In this document: positions 34,593-42,879 of the stretch, in pieces | How positions within the stretch are numbered: the stretch's first letter is position 1 | Layout of the letters: the number at the start of each line of letters is the position of its first letter | NCBI RefSeq assembly: GCF_900101015.1 | Contig: NZ_FNFZ01000012.1 | Coordinates: forward strand, 62,001-126,000 | Reading direction: 5' to 3' | Length of the DNA stretch: 64,000 nt | DNA from: Sarcina sp. DSM 11001 | GTDB taxonomy: Bacteria; Bacillota; Clostridia; Lachnospirales; Lachnospiraceae | Translations under genes and position numbers: made by a program | Notes under the pieces: model-generated | The model's database searches: none | What the model saw: only the letters and a program-made list of their open reading frames with translations | What the model was told of the DNA's origin: nothing

Positions 34593-36197
34593 ATGAAAGT
34601 ATTTAATACAACGGCAGTGTGTATACCGGAAAAGCATTATATGGTTGATCTCTCCGAACGGGTAAAAGAAATCAAAAAAATGGTGGATGCCGGAAAGTAT
34701 TTTACGATCAACCGGGCCAGACAGTATGGAAAGACAACGACACTCAGCGCGTTGGATTTGGCGTTATCGCCTCAATACGACGTAATCAACATTGATTTTC
34801 AGGATATTACGGATGCAGACTTTGAGAATGAAAACGAGTTCACAAAAGGTCTGTCTCAGATGCTGTGTGATACGAGAGACAGCATTGAGATTCCTGTTCC
34901 TGACAAGTACTATGAGCAACTTCAGGAGCTTGCCGGCAGAAATGAAAAGGTAAAATTAAATGATATTTTCAGGATCTTTGACAAATGGTGTAAAGAGAAC
35001 AGGAAACCAATTGTTTTAATGATAGATGAGGTGGATACAGCCACAAACAATCAGGTATTTCTGGATTTTCTTGGCAAATTGAGATCCGGTTATTTGAAAC
35101 GTGAGAAGAGCACAAAATATAAGACCTTTCAGTCCGTCATCCTTGCCGGAGTGACTGACGTCAAGCATTTAAAAAGCAAGATTCGGCCTGATGGTGAACA
35201 TAAAGAGAACAGTCCCTGGAACATAGCTGCCGATTTTACGATCGATATGAGCCTTTCTGAAACGGGAATTGAGGGCATGCTGAGGGAATACGAAGCAGAT
35301 CATCATACAGGGATGGACACTGCAGCCATTGCCGGACAGATCAGGGAATACACAAACGGCTATCCGTTCCTGGTCAGCAGAATCTGCCAGCTTCTTGATG
35401 AGAGGATGGTGCCGGACACTTTCGCGAGTCTTCGGGAAGCATGGACACAAGACGGCATTGAAGCGGCTGTCAAGATGATCCTCAGTGAAGAAAACACACT
35501 CTTTGATTCGCTTATGGGAAAGCTTCGGACGATGCCCCATTTGCGTGGCCAACTAAAGGAAATCCTTTTCCGGGGGGAAACAATCCCAAGCCTTCCTGAT
35601 AACGACGAGCAGAAGCAGCTCCGGATGTTCGGCTTCATTGTGAACAACCACAATACGGTTGCGATCGCGAACAGGATTTTCGAGATGAGGCTCTATAATT
35701 ATTTCATTGGAGAGAGTCATTTTGCACAGGAGCTTCGCGGCAATGCGCTGGATCATAAGCCGGAATTCATAAAGGGCGGACAATTAAATGTTCCCCTGAT
35801 TATGGACCGCTTTATTGAGACGCAAAAATACATCCGGAATATTGACGATGAAAAGGCCGAGAAAAGGTTTCTTGAGGAACAGGGCCGGGAAAAGTTCCTG
35901 ACCTATCTGTCGCCAATTATTAACGGCGTCGGAACCTTCAGCGTTGAAGAACAGACCAGAGACAGAAAAAGAACCGATGTGATTATTCATTATCGTGGCA
36001 AACGATATATTATTGAGATGAAAATCTGGCATGGAGAGAGCCGAAATAAGGACGGCGAAAAGCAGATCATAGGTTATTTGGATCGCTTCGGATTAAAAAC
36101 AGGTTATATGCTAAGCTTCAGTTTCAACAAGAACAAAGAACCGGGTGTTCATGAAGTCCGCATCGGAGACAAACTTCTGTATGAAGGACTTGTGTGA
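34593..36197 (+). CDS. AAA-like ATPase with C-terminal PD-(D/E)XK domain
   Basis: A 534-residue protein of a family different from the one at 6972 but with the same layout. MKVFNTTAVCIPEKHYMVDLSER starts it, a Walker A-like INRARQYGKTTT follows (about 39-50), then IVLMIDEVDTATN (Walker B) and NGYPFLVSRICQLLDE. The C-terminal nuclease-like core has RKRTDV and YIIEMKIWHG. The ATG is preferred to a TTG two codons upstream. It interrupts the carboxylate module and its codon choice is more A/T-rich than its neighbours, suggesting later entry. Confidence 0.87.
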   Translation: MKVFNTTAVCIPEKHYMVDLSERVKEIKKMVDAGKYFTINRARQYGKTTTLSALDLALSPQYDVINIDFQDITDADFENENEFTKGLSQMLCDTRDSIEIPVPDKYYEQLQELAGRNEKVKLNDIFRIFDKWCKENRKPIVLMIDEVDTATNNQVFLDFLGKLRSGYLKREKSTKYKTFQSVILAGVTDVKHLKSKIRPDGEHKENSPWNIAADFTIDMSLSETGIEGMLREYEADHHTGMDTAAIAGQIREYTNGYPFLVSRICQLLDERMVPDTFASLREAWTQDGIEAAVKMILSEENTLFDSLMGKLRTMPHLRGQLKEILFRGETIPSLPDNDEQKQLRMFGFIVNNHNTVAIANRIFEMRLYNYFIGESHFAQELRGNALDHKPEFIKGGQLNVPLIMDRFIETQKYIRNIDDEKAEKRFLEEQGREKFLTYLSPIINGVGTFSVEEQTRDRKRTDVIIHYRGKRYIIEMKIWHGESRNKDGEKQIIGYLDRFGLKTGYMLSFSFNKNKEPGVHEVRIGDKLLYEGLV

Positions 36198-36329
36198 TCA
36201 GCAGAAAACAGCCTGAATGGCAAACTAAACAAAGAGATTAAAAAAGAAAAACCAAAAAGAAAAATAAAAAAGAAACGCATCAGAAAACACCACTAGAAAG
36301 AACCACAAGAAAGAAAAAGAGGAAAAACG

Positions 36330-37232
36330 ATGAACAGTATGGACAAAACCAGAGAATTCCTGAAAAAGGCCGGTCTTCCCGGCGGCGACGCCTATGACCT
36401 GCCCGATTCCCGGAAGCGCTTTAAAGACGGCGGCCAGTACCGCTTTGAGGTTCCCGGCATCCAGGGCCCCAAGGTCATGCGCGCCCTCCTCGAGGCCATG
36501 GACAGCTATGGACTCTATCTCCATCGCGTCACCCAGACCCAGGGCATCATGCGCCTGACCGACGCCGAGATCAGCAAGATGGTTGAGCTTGCCCACGAGT
36601 GGCAGACCGACCTGATCCTCGCCATCGGACCCAGGGCGACGACCGACACCTCCGCCTCCGTCCACACCGAAGAGGGCGTCAGGATGGGTTATCGTCTGCG
36701 CGGCCAGGAACAGGTCGTCAGGGCTGTCGAAGATGTCAAGCGCGCCGCCAGGCTCGGCTGCAGAGGCTTCCTTGTTTATGACGAGGGCTGCCTGTGGATC
36801 CTGAATGAGATGCGCAAAGCGGGCGAGATCCCGGAGGACTGCCATTTCAAGATTTCCGCCCATGCCGGACACGGCAACCCCTGCTCCGCAAAGGTGCTCG
36901 AGATGCTCGGCGCGGACTCCATCAACCCTGTCCGCGATATCCAGCTTCAGATGCTGGCCTCCATGCGCCAGGCAGTGGACTGCCCCATCGATATCCACAC
37001 AGAGAACCCCAAATCCACCGGTGGTTTCATCCGTCATTACGAAGTGCCTGAGATGATTAGGATCGCAGCTCCCATCTACCTCAAGACCGGCGGCTCCGTA
37101 GCCCAGACCCACAGCTGGGACAGCACCGAGGACGACGCCCGCAAACGCGCCAAACAGTGCAGCCTCGTCAAGAGAATGATCGACGAGTACTATCCCGAAG
37201 CGATCTGGTCTCCCAGAGGCAGCCTCGTATAA
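36330..37232 (+). CDS. TIM-barrel protein of uncertain family (U32-peptidase-like)
   Basis: A 300-residue soluble protein. The sequence reads as an alpha/beta barrel: VMRALLEAMDSYGLYLHRVT, DLILAIGPRATTD, VRMGYRLRGQEQVVRAVED, ARLGCRGFLVYDEGCLW, HFKISAHAGHGNPCSAKVLEMLGADSI and PIDIHTENPKSTGG. Conserved-looking Arg, His, Asp and Glu sit at strand ends. It resembles proteins annotated as U32 peptidases, but a lyase or isomerase role would fit the module better. Preceded by a purine-rich spacer with AGAGGAAAAACG. Confidence 0.6.
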   Translation: MNSMDKTREFLKKAGLPGGDAYDLPDSRKRFKDGGQYRFEVPGIQGPKVMRALLEAMDSYGLYLHRVTQTQGIMRLTDAEISKMVELAHEWQTDLILAIGPRATTDTSASVHTEEGVRMGYRLRGQEQVVRAVEDVKRAARLGCRGFLVYDEGCLWILNEMRKAGEIPEDCHFKISAHAGHGNPCSAKVLEMLGADSINPVRDIQLQMLASMRQAVDCPIDIHTENPKSTGGFIRHYEVPEMIRIAAPIYLKTGGSVAQTHSWDSTEDDARKRAKQCSLVKRMIDEYYPEAIWSPRGSLV

Positions 37233-37244
37233 ATAATCGTGCAG

Positions 37245-37384
37245 TCATGCGTCATTTCACGTATCATAATGAAAAGTCATTTATGAAACATTATTTGCGG
37301 AACGTCATTTATAAAACGTCATTTATAAAACGTCATTTATAAAACATCATTTATGAAATACCTTTTATGAAACATCACTTAGGA
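37245..37384 (+). repeat. 14-bp tandem repeat ending in a ribosome site
   Basis: About nine consecutive 14-bp units; the best copies (37301-37342) read AACGTCATTTATAA three times without change. Earlier and later copies are diverged, and the last one (AACATCACTTAGGA) becomes the AGGAGG ribosome site of the next gene. The block spans nearly the whole spacer after the TIM-barrel gene. Confidence 0.95.
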
Positions 37385-37399
37385 GGAAACTAATTCACC

Positions 37400-38545
37400 A
37401 TGAGACATCAGCGCTATAATCCTGATTTTTCTTTTGTTGTCGAACCTGAACATTTCAATAAATATACAGACAGGGATCTCCTGCAGTATTGCCTGGGCGC
37501 GACCATGTATATGCCCGGCTACAAGGATTTCCTTGAAAAGATTCTGGATAATTCCATGCCCGGCCTGACTACGATGGTCCTGGACTTTGAGGACGCCTGC
37601 CCCGAGGAGCGCGTACCGGAAGCCATGGAAAACGTTCACACCCTGCTCGCCGCAGTGACCGACGCCGTTGACAGCGGCAGACTGGACGCAGACCTCGTCC
37701 CCCTGATCTTTGTCAGGATCCGCGACCTCGCCCAGTTCAAAGCCTTTGGCAGCAAGCTGACCAAAAAAGAGGCCAGATCCCTCTGCGGCATCAACTTCCC
37801 CAAGTTCAACGCTGAGAACGGCTACGAGTACTTCGCCTATCTGCTGGATCTCAACGAGCAGCTCGACGAAGTTCTCTACGGCATGCCCATCATCGAGGAT
37901 CCCGAGGTCGCCTACAAAGAGACCCGCATCAGTGAGCTGATCGGGATCCGCAAGATCCTTGATAAATATCACCGTCTGGTCCTGCAGGTCCGTGTCGGCG
38001 GAACAGACTTCAGCTCCGTCTTCGGCGTCCGCAGAGGCGTCGACTACTCCCTGTACGACATCATGGTCGTCCGCGAGTGCCTTTCCGACATCATCAATGT
38101 CTGCGCCAGAAACAACGACTACGTGGTCTCCGGCCCCGTCTGGGAATATTTCCGTGCCCCTAAAGAGCTCATGTTCGAGGAGCTTCCCAAGCACGGCCTC
38201 GAGGACTACCTCATGCGCCGCAAACCCATGGTCAACAACGAGATCGACGGTCTGCTCCGCGAAGTCATCCTGGACAAGGCCAACGGCTTCATCGGTCGCA
38301 CCGTTATCCATCCCACCCACGTCAAGTTCGTCAACGCCCTCATGGCAGTGACCAAAGAGCAGTATGACGACGCCCGTCAGATCCTCGGAACCGGCGGCGG
38401 AGTGGTCAAGGGCTCCGGCGGCAACAAGATGAACGAGATCCGCCCCCACACCAACTGGGCAAACAAGATCTACAACCGCGGCAGAGCCTTCGGTGTCATC
38501 GAAAACGAAGCCGCCTACATCAAGCTGTTTGCTGTAAATGAATAA
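37400..38545 (+). CDS. HpcH/HpaI aldolase / CitE-like lyase
   Basis: A 381-residue protein, longer than typical CitE (about 290). GLTTMVLDFEDACPEERVPEA carries the metal-binding Asp/Glu, LIFVRIRD a substrate Arg, GMPIIEDPEVAYKE and VRVGGTDFSSVFGVRRG follow, and GFIGRTVIHPTHVKFVNALM is the typical C-terminal IHP motif. The family makes or breaks C-C bonds of 2-keto or hydroxy acids, often with CoA esters. AGGAGGAAAC precedes the ATG. It is directly upstream of the fumarase-like genes, so lyase and hydratase probably act in sequence. Confidence 0.85.
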   Translation: MRHQRYNPDFSFVVEPEHFNKYTDRDLLQYCLGATMYMPGYKDFLEKILDNSMPGLTTMVLDFEDACPEERVPEAMENVHTLLAAVTDAVDSGRLDADLVPLIFVRIRDLAQFKAFGSKLTKKEARSLCGINFPKFNAENGYEYFAYLLDLNEQLDEVLYGMPIIEDPEVAYKETRISELIGIRKILDKYHRLVLQVRVGGTDFSSVFGVRRGVDYSLYDIMVVRECLSDIINVCARNNDYVVSGPVWEYFRAPKELMFEELPKHGLEDYLMRRKPMVNNEIDGLLREVILDKANGFIGRTVIHPTHVKFVNALMAVTKEQYDDARQILGTGGGVVKGSGGNKMNEIRPHTNWANKIYNRGRAFGVIENEAAYIKLFAVNE

Positions 38546-38628
38546 CACGGCTCCTGCTCCACTGATCTGTCTTCTGGAACGGAACATGTTGATGCTATCG
38601 AATAACACGTGACTGGAGATATAATTAT

Positions 38629-39138
38629 ATGCCAAAACAGATAACAACACCGATCAGTGAGGAGACCGCGGCCGGCCTCATGGTGGGAGATGAGATCGAG
38701 CTCAGCGGAGTCATCCTCTGCGGCCGCGACGCCGTCCTCCCCAAAGTCCTAAGGCTCATCGAAGAGGGCAGGGTGCAGGAGCTGGGCGTCGACCTGCACG
38801 GGCAGGTCATCTTCCATACCGCGGTGAGCCCCGCCGGCGTAGGCCCCACTTCCTCCAACAAGCTGGAGATCGAGAGCAGCATCGCCCCCTTGTCAGCGGC
38901 CGGCGTCAAGCTTCATCTCGGCAAAGGAAAACTCAAACAGGAGACGGTGGATGCTCTCGAGGCAAACAATGCGGTCTATGCCGTGATCCCGCCTGTGACC
39001 GCCCTCCTGGAAGCCCGCACCCTTGAAAAAAAGGTCCTTGCCTTCCCCGAGCTGGGAATGGAGGCCCTGCACCTGATCCGCGTCGACAGATATCCGGCCA
39101 TCATCGGAGCCGCCCACGGGAGGAGCATCTATGAATAA
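38629..39138 (+). CDS. Class I fumarase / tartrate dehydratase-like beta subunit
   Basis: A 169-residue FumA C-terminal-domain protein. KQITTPISEETAAGLMVGDEIELSG, VDLHGQVIFHTAVSP and VGPTSSNKLE occur in family order, and the Lys-Gly loop GKGKLKQETVDAL follows. The usual GPTTSxRM motif is diverged here (SSNKLE), hinting at a non-fumarate substrate. It overlaps the alpha-subunit start by eight bases, so the two are translated together. Confidence 0.9.
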   Translation: MPKQITTPISEETAAGLMVGDEIELSGVILCGRDAVLPKVLRLIEEGRVQELGVDLHGQVIFHTAVSPAGVGPTSSNKLEIESSIAPLSAAGVKLHLGKGKLKQETVDALEANNAVYAVIPPVTALLEARTLEKKVLAFPELGMEALHLIRVDRYPAIIGAAHGRSIYE

Positions 39139-40078
39139 GGCCTGCTGTGAAAAAAACACTAAAAATAACATCAGTAAAAATAAAATCAATAATAACAACA
39201 GAGATAATACTAACAGTCTCTGTGAAGAGATCTCCGCCCTGGTGAGTGAGACTCTGGTCACCGCCGGATCCACCTTCCGGGAGGACAAGAAGGACGCCTA
39301 CCGCCGCGCCATCGCGGCGGAGCATAATCCCAAGGCCAAATGGGTCCTGGAGACCATCCTGGAGAACGCGGAGGCCGCGGAGACCAACCGCAGTCCCCTC
39401 TGCGATGACACCGGGATTCCCCACCTCCTGCTTGAGGTGGGACCGGACTGCGCCGTCTCCGGCAGAATGCTGGACGCCATCCGGGAGGGAGTGGAGAGAG
39501 GCCTCAGGGCTCTCCCCGGCCGCCCCATGGGAATCATGGGCAGCGACAGCCAGCGTATTGACCAGAGCGGCGGACTCGACCCCGACAGTGCCGGCGTAAA
39601 GCCGGCCCCCATCCTGCTCCGCCCCTGCGAAGAAAACGTCCTCCGCCTTCACATCCTCATGTTTGGCGGCGGCCCCGCCATCCGGGGCAAGACCTACCGC
39701 GTCTTCCATAAGCACAGCGTTGATGTCGTCCTGGACGAGATCATCAGCTGGGCAAAGGACAGCGTAGCCCAGCTCGGCTGCTCACCCTGCACCCTCGCGG
39801 TCGGCATCGGAAGGAGCCACTTCGAAGCGGCTTCCATGATGCTGCAGGCCCAGGCCGACGGCAGGTACGATGTTCAGAGCGAAATGGAACAGGAGATCAC
39901 CAGACGGGTCAATGAAGCTGACATCGGTCCTTTGGGACTGCACGGAGATACCTCCGTCCTGGCGACCTTCCTCAAGATCGGCCCCCAGAGAGCCTCCGGC
40001 GTCCGCGTCGTCTGCCTGCGCCCGGCCTGCTGCTTCGAACCCCGAATCGCTACGGTGGACCTGCCCTGTATCGGCTGA
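39131..40078 (+). CDS. Class I fumarase / tartrate dehydratase-like alpha subunit
   Basis: A 315-residue FumA N-terminal-domain protein that would hold the [4Fe-4S] cluster. Cysteines are at SPLCDDTGIPH, LGCSPCTLAVGIG and RPACCFEP, matching the three ligand positions of class I hydratases. The N-terminus (about residues 6-35) is an Asn/Lys-rich low-complexity stretch not seen in the family, encoded by AAAAATAA-type repeats. GGGAGGAG precedes the ATG inside the beta gene. Hydrates or dehydrates a dicarboxylic acid. Confidence 0.9.
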   Translation: MNKACCEKNTKNNISKNKINNNNRDNTNSLCEEISALVSETLVTAGSTFREDKKDAYRRAIAAEHNPKAKWVLETILENAEAAETNRSPLCDDTGIPHLLLEVGPDCAVSGRMLDAIREGVERGLRALPGRPMGIMGSDSQRIDQSGGLDPDSAGVKPAPILLRPCEENVLRLHILMFGGGPAIRGKTYRVFHKHSVDVVLDEIISWAKDSVAQLGCSPCTLAVGIGRSHFEAASMMLQAQADGRYDVQSEMEQEITRRVNEADIGPLGLHGDTSVLATFLKIGPQRASGVRVVCLRPACCFEPRIATVDLPCIG

Positions 40079-40213
40079 CAGATTCGTACAGGAGCGGGAT
40101 CAACATCAGCCAACTCGAAAGAAAACTGAATGGCCGGTTTTGCCTGCACGCTTTGAGGTACATCAAGATCAACAGCAATCCAACACTGAAACAAACCCCA
40201 ACCCGGGAGGACC

Positions 40214-41770
40214 ATGAAAATGAACGAAACAAACGTCAATACAGAGCAGAATATAGCCCTGATCGACTGCCTGCTCCTCTTTCTCGAGAAGTGGCGCTGC
40301 TGGGTCGCCGTCGGCATCCTTTTCGCCGTCCTGGTATCCGGCTTAAAATACTCCCTGGATATGAGGGAATACCAGAACCTGAAGAACCATGTCGATGAAG
40401 TCAAGTTCGAGACAGAACTGATGAGCCAGTCCGAGACCCCTTTTTATCAGGCGCTGACCCAGTACAGCCGCTGGATGGACAGGAGAAGCTATTTTAATAA
40501 TTCCTTCATTATGAAAGTGGACGCCGCCCGGGAACACCGCCTCGTCCTCCGCTATTATGTCAAAGCAAAAAAGGGTTCGGACACGGATGTCAACACCATC
40601 GGGAATTACTACACGACCCTGACCTCGGACAATGTCTTCCTCAAAAAGATGGCGGATGCCATGGCGATCAGCGGAGAGAACCAGTATATCCGGGAGCTGA
40701 TCTCCATCAACCCCCTGCAGCAGGAAGTCGCGGCCGCGGATACGAAAGGCACCGCCTTCACAGTCCTCACCATCCTCGTCAATGACGCGGACCGGACCAG
40801 GATCCGGAACACCGTCACCGAATACCTCTACTCTGTCCGGGACAAGCTGAGCAAAGTCATGGGCGACTTCACCATCGAACTGATCTCCACCGAGGAGGCG
40901 GTCGTGGACAACCAGGCCCGCATCAATTCCCAGATGGAAGCTTACACAGCGATGCTCAGGTCTGAGAATGCCTTCTTTGAGCAATACAATGCCATGACCA
41001 ATACAGAGCGCGAAGAGCTCAACCAGATCCTCATGGGCGGCGAAGTCGAAAAATGGCTGGAGAACGCCAGACTGACGACAGGAGATGCCGAGACGGTCAG
41101 CGACACCACCGAAGACCATGAAAACGAGGACGGGATCGTCGAGGAAATGGATCCCCTGACCGCCTCCGGTACGAAGGCGCCAAAGCCTTCCTTCAAAATC
41201 CTCTTTGCGGTCCTGGGCTTCTTCGTCGGCATCTTCCTCTATGCCGCCGCCTTCCTCTTCCGCCTTCTGACGGATACCCGCATCAGAAATGAAAAAGAGA
41301 TCCAGATGCTGACAGGGGTCCGCTCCTACGGCGGTATCTACGAATACCCCTACAAGAGCCTCCCCGCCAGATTTGCCCACTGCAGGATGGTCTATAACCT
41401 GCGGCACAAGAAGGCAGGCCGTCCCGAGATGGACGCCAAAAAGACCGCTCTTGCCATCGCTGCCAGGGCCGGCCATATCAAGGCAGAAGGAGTTTCCCTG
41501 ATCACCCTCGGCAAATCCGGGATCTGGGAGGAGAGGATCCTCTCCAGACAGAAAAAAATTCTCTCCGAAGAGAGAAATCTGGAAGTCCGCAGGATCCGCG
41601 CGGACCAGGGCGTGTCCTCCATCAACGAGGACGATTTCAGGACCATGCCCCCCGCAGTCATCGTACTGCTCTCCGGCATCACGACGCCGGCTATGGTATC
41701 GAACCTGCTCCTGCGCCTGGAGGAATACGATATTCCTGTGGTCGGAACGGAGTTCCTGGAAGGCGCCTGA
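40214..41770 (+). CDS. Wzz-like chain-length/polysaccharide co-polymerase
   Basis: A 518-residue membrane protein. One helix lies near residues 28-48, a long outside coiled region follows, and a second helix is at about 327-349 (FKILFAVLGFFVGIFLYAAAF). The cytoplasmic C-terminal domain has a Rossmann-like outline (VSLITLGKSGI, PAVIVLLSGI) but no Walker A, so it looks like a degenerate kinase-like domain. GGGAGGACC precedes the ATG. It probably sets chain length for the first polymer. A duplicated fragment of its 3' end lies after the stop. Confidence 0.75.
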   Translation: MKMNETNVNTEQNIALIDCLLLFLEKWRCWVAVGILFAVLVSGLKYSLDMREYQNLKNHVDEVKFETELMSQSETPFYQALTQYSRWMDRRSYFNNSFIMKVDAAREHRLVLRYYVKAKKGSDTDVNTIGNYYTTLTSDNVFLKKMADAMAISGENQYIRELISINPLQQEVAAADTKGTAFTVLTILVNDADRTRIRNTVTEYLYSVRDKLSKVMGDFTIELISTEEAVVDNQARINSQMEAYTAMLRSENAFFEQYNAMTNTEREELNQILMGGEVEKWLENARLTTGDAETVSDTTEDHENEDGIVEEMDPLTASGTKAPKPSFKILFAVLGFFVGIFLYAAAFLFRLLTDTRIRNEKEIQMLTGVRSYGGIYEYPYKSLPARFAHCRMVYNLRHKKAGRPEMDAKKTALAIAARAGHIKAEGVSLITLGKSGIWEERILSRQKKILSEERNLEVRRIRADQGVSSINEDDFRTMPPAVIVLLSGITTPAMVSNLLLRLEEYDIPVVGTEFLEGA

Positions 41771-41835
41771 ACAGCCTGTTCCTCCGCTTCAAAGAATACG
41801 ATATTTCAGTGATCGCTATCTGGTTCAGGAATGTG
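41699..41835 (+). repeat. Partial duplication of the wzz-like gene's 3' end
   Basis: The last coding bases (from about 41700) recur 71 bp later, overlapping the stop codon. GAATACGATATT occurs at 41723 and 41794, and the shifted copy would read LFLRFKEYDISVIAI beside the original LLLRLEEYDIPVVGT. The copy is out of frame with the gene and is not translated. Confidence 0.85.
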
Positions 41836-41930
41836 ACGGAGCTCTGCTTCAAGAGCATTTTCCTGTCCGGATGGCGTTTTCGCCAAAACCATCGCCCTGC
41901 AGGTATGGTTTTACGTGCAGTTTTAAGGAC

Positions 41931-41959
41931 TTGACTATTCAACATATCCGCTTTATAAT
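41931..41959 (+). promoter_or_regulatory. Near-consensus sigma-A promoter of the phospho-regulatory cassette
   Basis: TTGACT (41931-41936), 17 bp, then TATAAT (41954-41959): 11 of 12 consensus bases. The predicted start near 41966 gives a leader of about 150 nt before cpsB. It would drive cpsB, the LCP gene, cpsC and cpsD separately from the upstream genes. Confidence 0.85.
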
Positions 41960-42058
41960 CACCCTACGAATAGCTGTAATTTAATGTTTTGTTAATAAAC
42001 TCAGGCCTCATCTCTTTCTAAAAAACGGTAATATTGACATTTACAGAGACCGGAGTAA

Positions 42059-42091
42059 GCAGCTTATGCTGTATGAACTGCATAAGTCTGC
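42059..42091 (+). other. Leader hairpin upstream of cpsB
   Basis: GCAGCTTATGC (42059-42069) pairs with GCATAAGTCTGC (42080-42091), 11 bp with one bulged T and a 10-base loop. It ends about 25 bases before the cpsB start. It could influence translation or act in attenuation. Confidence 0.5.
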
Positions 42092-42115
42092 GGAAAATGA
42101 GGCTGCAGAGGTACT

Positions 42116-42850
42116 ATGAATTTAGTCGATTTTCATACGCACATCCTACCGGGAATCGATGACGGCAGTCAGGATGAGAGCATGACGCGAGACATGCTTT
42201 TTGAGGAGAAACGGCAGGGAGTAGTAGATATTGTAGCTACTCCTCATTTTTATGCCAATCAGATGTCTGTGGACGGATTCCTGGAAAACCGCAGTGCCGC
42301 CCTGAAAAAGGCGGAGCAGATCCGCCGGGAGGCGGACGAATCCCTCCCTTCAATCATTACAGGCGCGGAGGTCTATTATTTCTCAGGGATCGGCCGCGCG
42401 GAGGAGATCCCCAGGCTTTGCATCGGAGACACCCGGGTGCTCCTGCTCGAGATGCCCTTCGAACAGTGGACCGATGACGTCCTGAGGGATGTGAAGGACC
42501 TCATCAGGAAGCAGAAGCTCACCATCGTTCTGGCCCACATCGAGCGCTATTACCGCTTCCAGAAGGACATGGATATCTGGGACTGTATCATGGACCTTCC
42601 CCTCCACACCCAGATCAACGCGGGCAGCTTTGTCAACAAGGGACGCTTCCTCAGACCGGACCGCAGATGGCAGTTCTGCATCGACTTCCTGAATGACCAT
42701 CCCGATACCCTCCACATGGGGAGCGACTGCCACAACATGGTGAACCGCCCGCCCAATCTGGAAAAGGGAAGAGAAGGAATCAAAGCCAAACTGGGGCAGG
42801 AAGCCCTTGACTGCATCGATGCCTCCACCGCGAAGCTACTGGGACTGTGA
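42116..42850 (+). CDS. cpsB: PHP-type protein-tyrosine phosphatase, CpsB/CapC/YwqE
   Basis: Manganese-dependent phosphatase that dephosphorylates the CpsD kinase. The protein has 244 residues. The opening DFHTHILPGIDDGSQDESMTRDM holds the HxH metal site, ATPHFYAN and GAEVYYFSG follow, VLAHIERYYRF gives the next His, and MGSDCHNMVNRPPN closes the site. First gene after the promoter at 41931, followed by the LCP gene, cpsC and cpsD: the standard bacterial tyrosine-kinase circuit controlling polymer length. Confidence 0.95.
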   Translation: MNLVDFHTHILPGIDDGSQDESMTRDMLFEEKRQGVVDIVATPHFYANQMSVDGFLENRSAALKKAEQIRREADESLPSIITGAEVYYFSGIGRAEEIPRLCIGDTRVLLLEMPFEQWTDDVLRDVKDLIRKQKLTIVLAHIERYYRFQKDMDIWDCIMDLPLHTQINAGSFVNKGRFLRPDRRWQFCIDFLNDHPDTLHMGSDCHNMVNRPPNLEKGREGIKAKLGQEALDCIDASTAKLLGL

Positions 42851-42879
42851 GGCGGTAACGCCATAGAATCCTATAAAAT

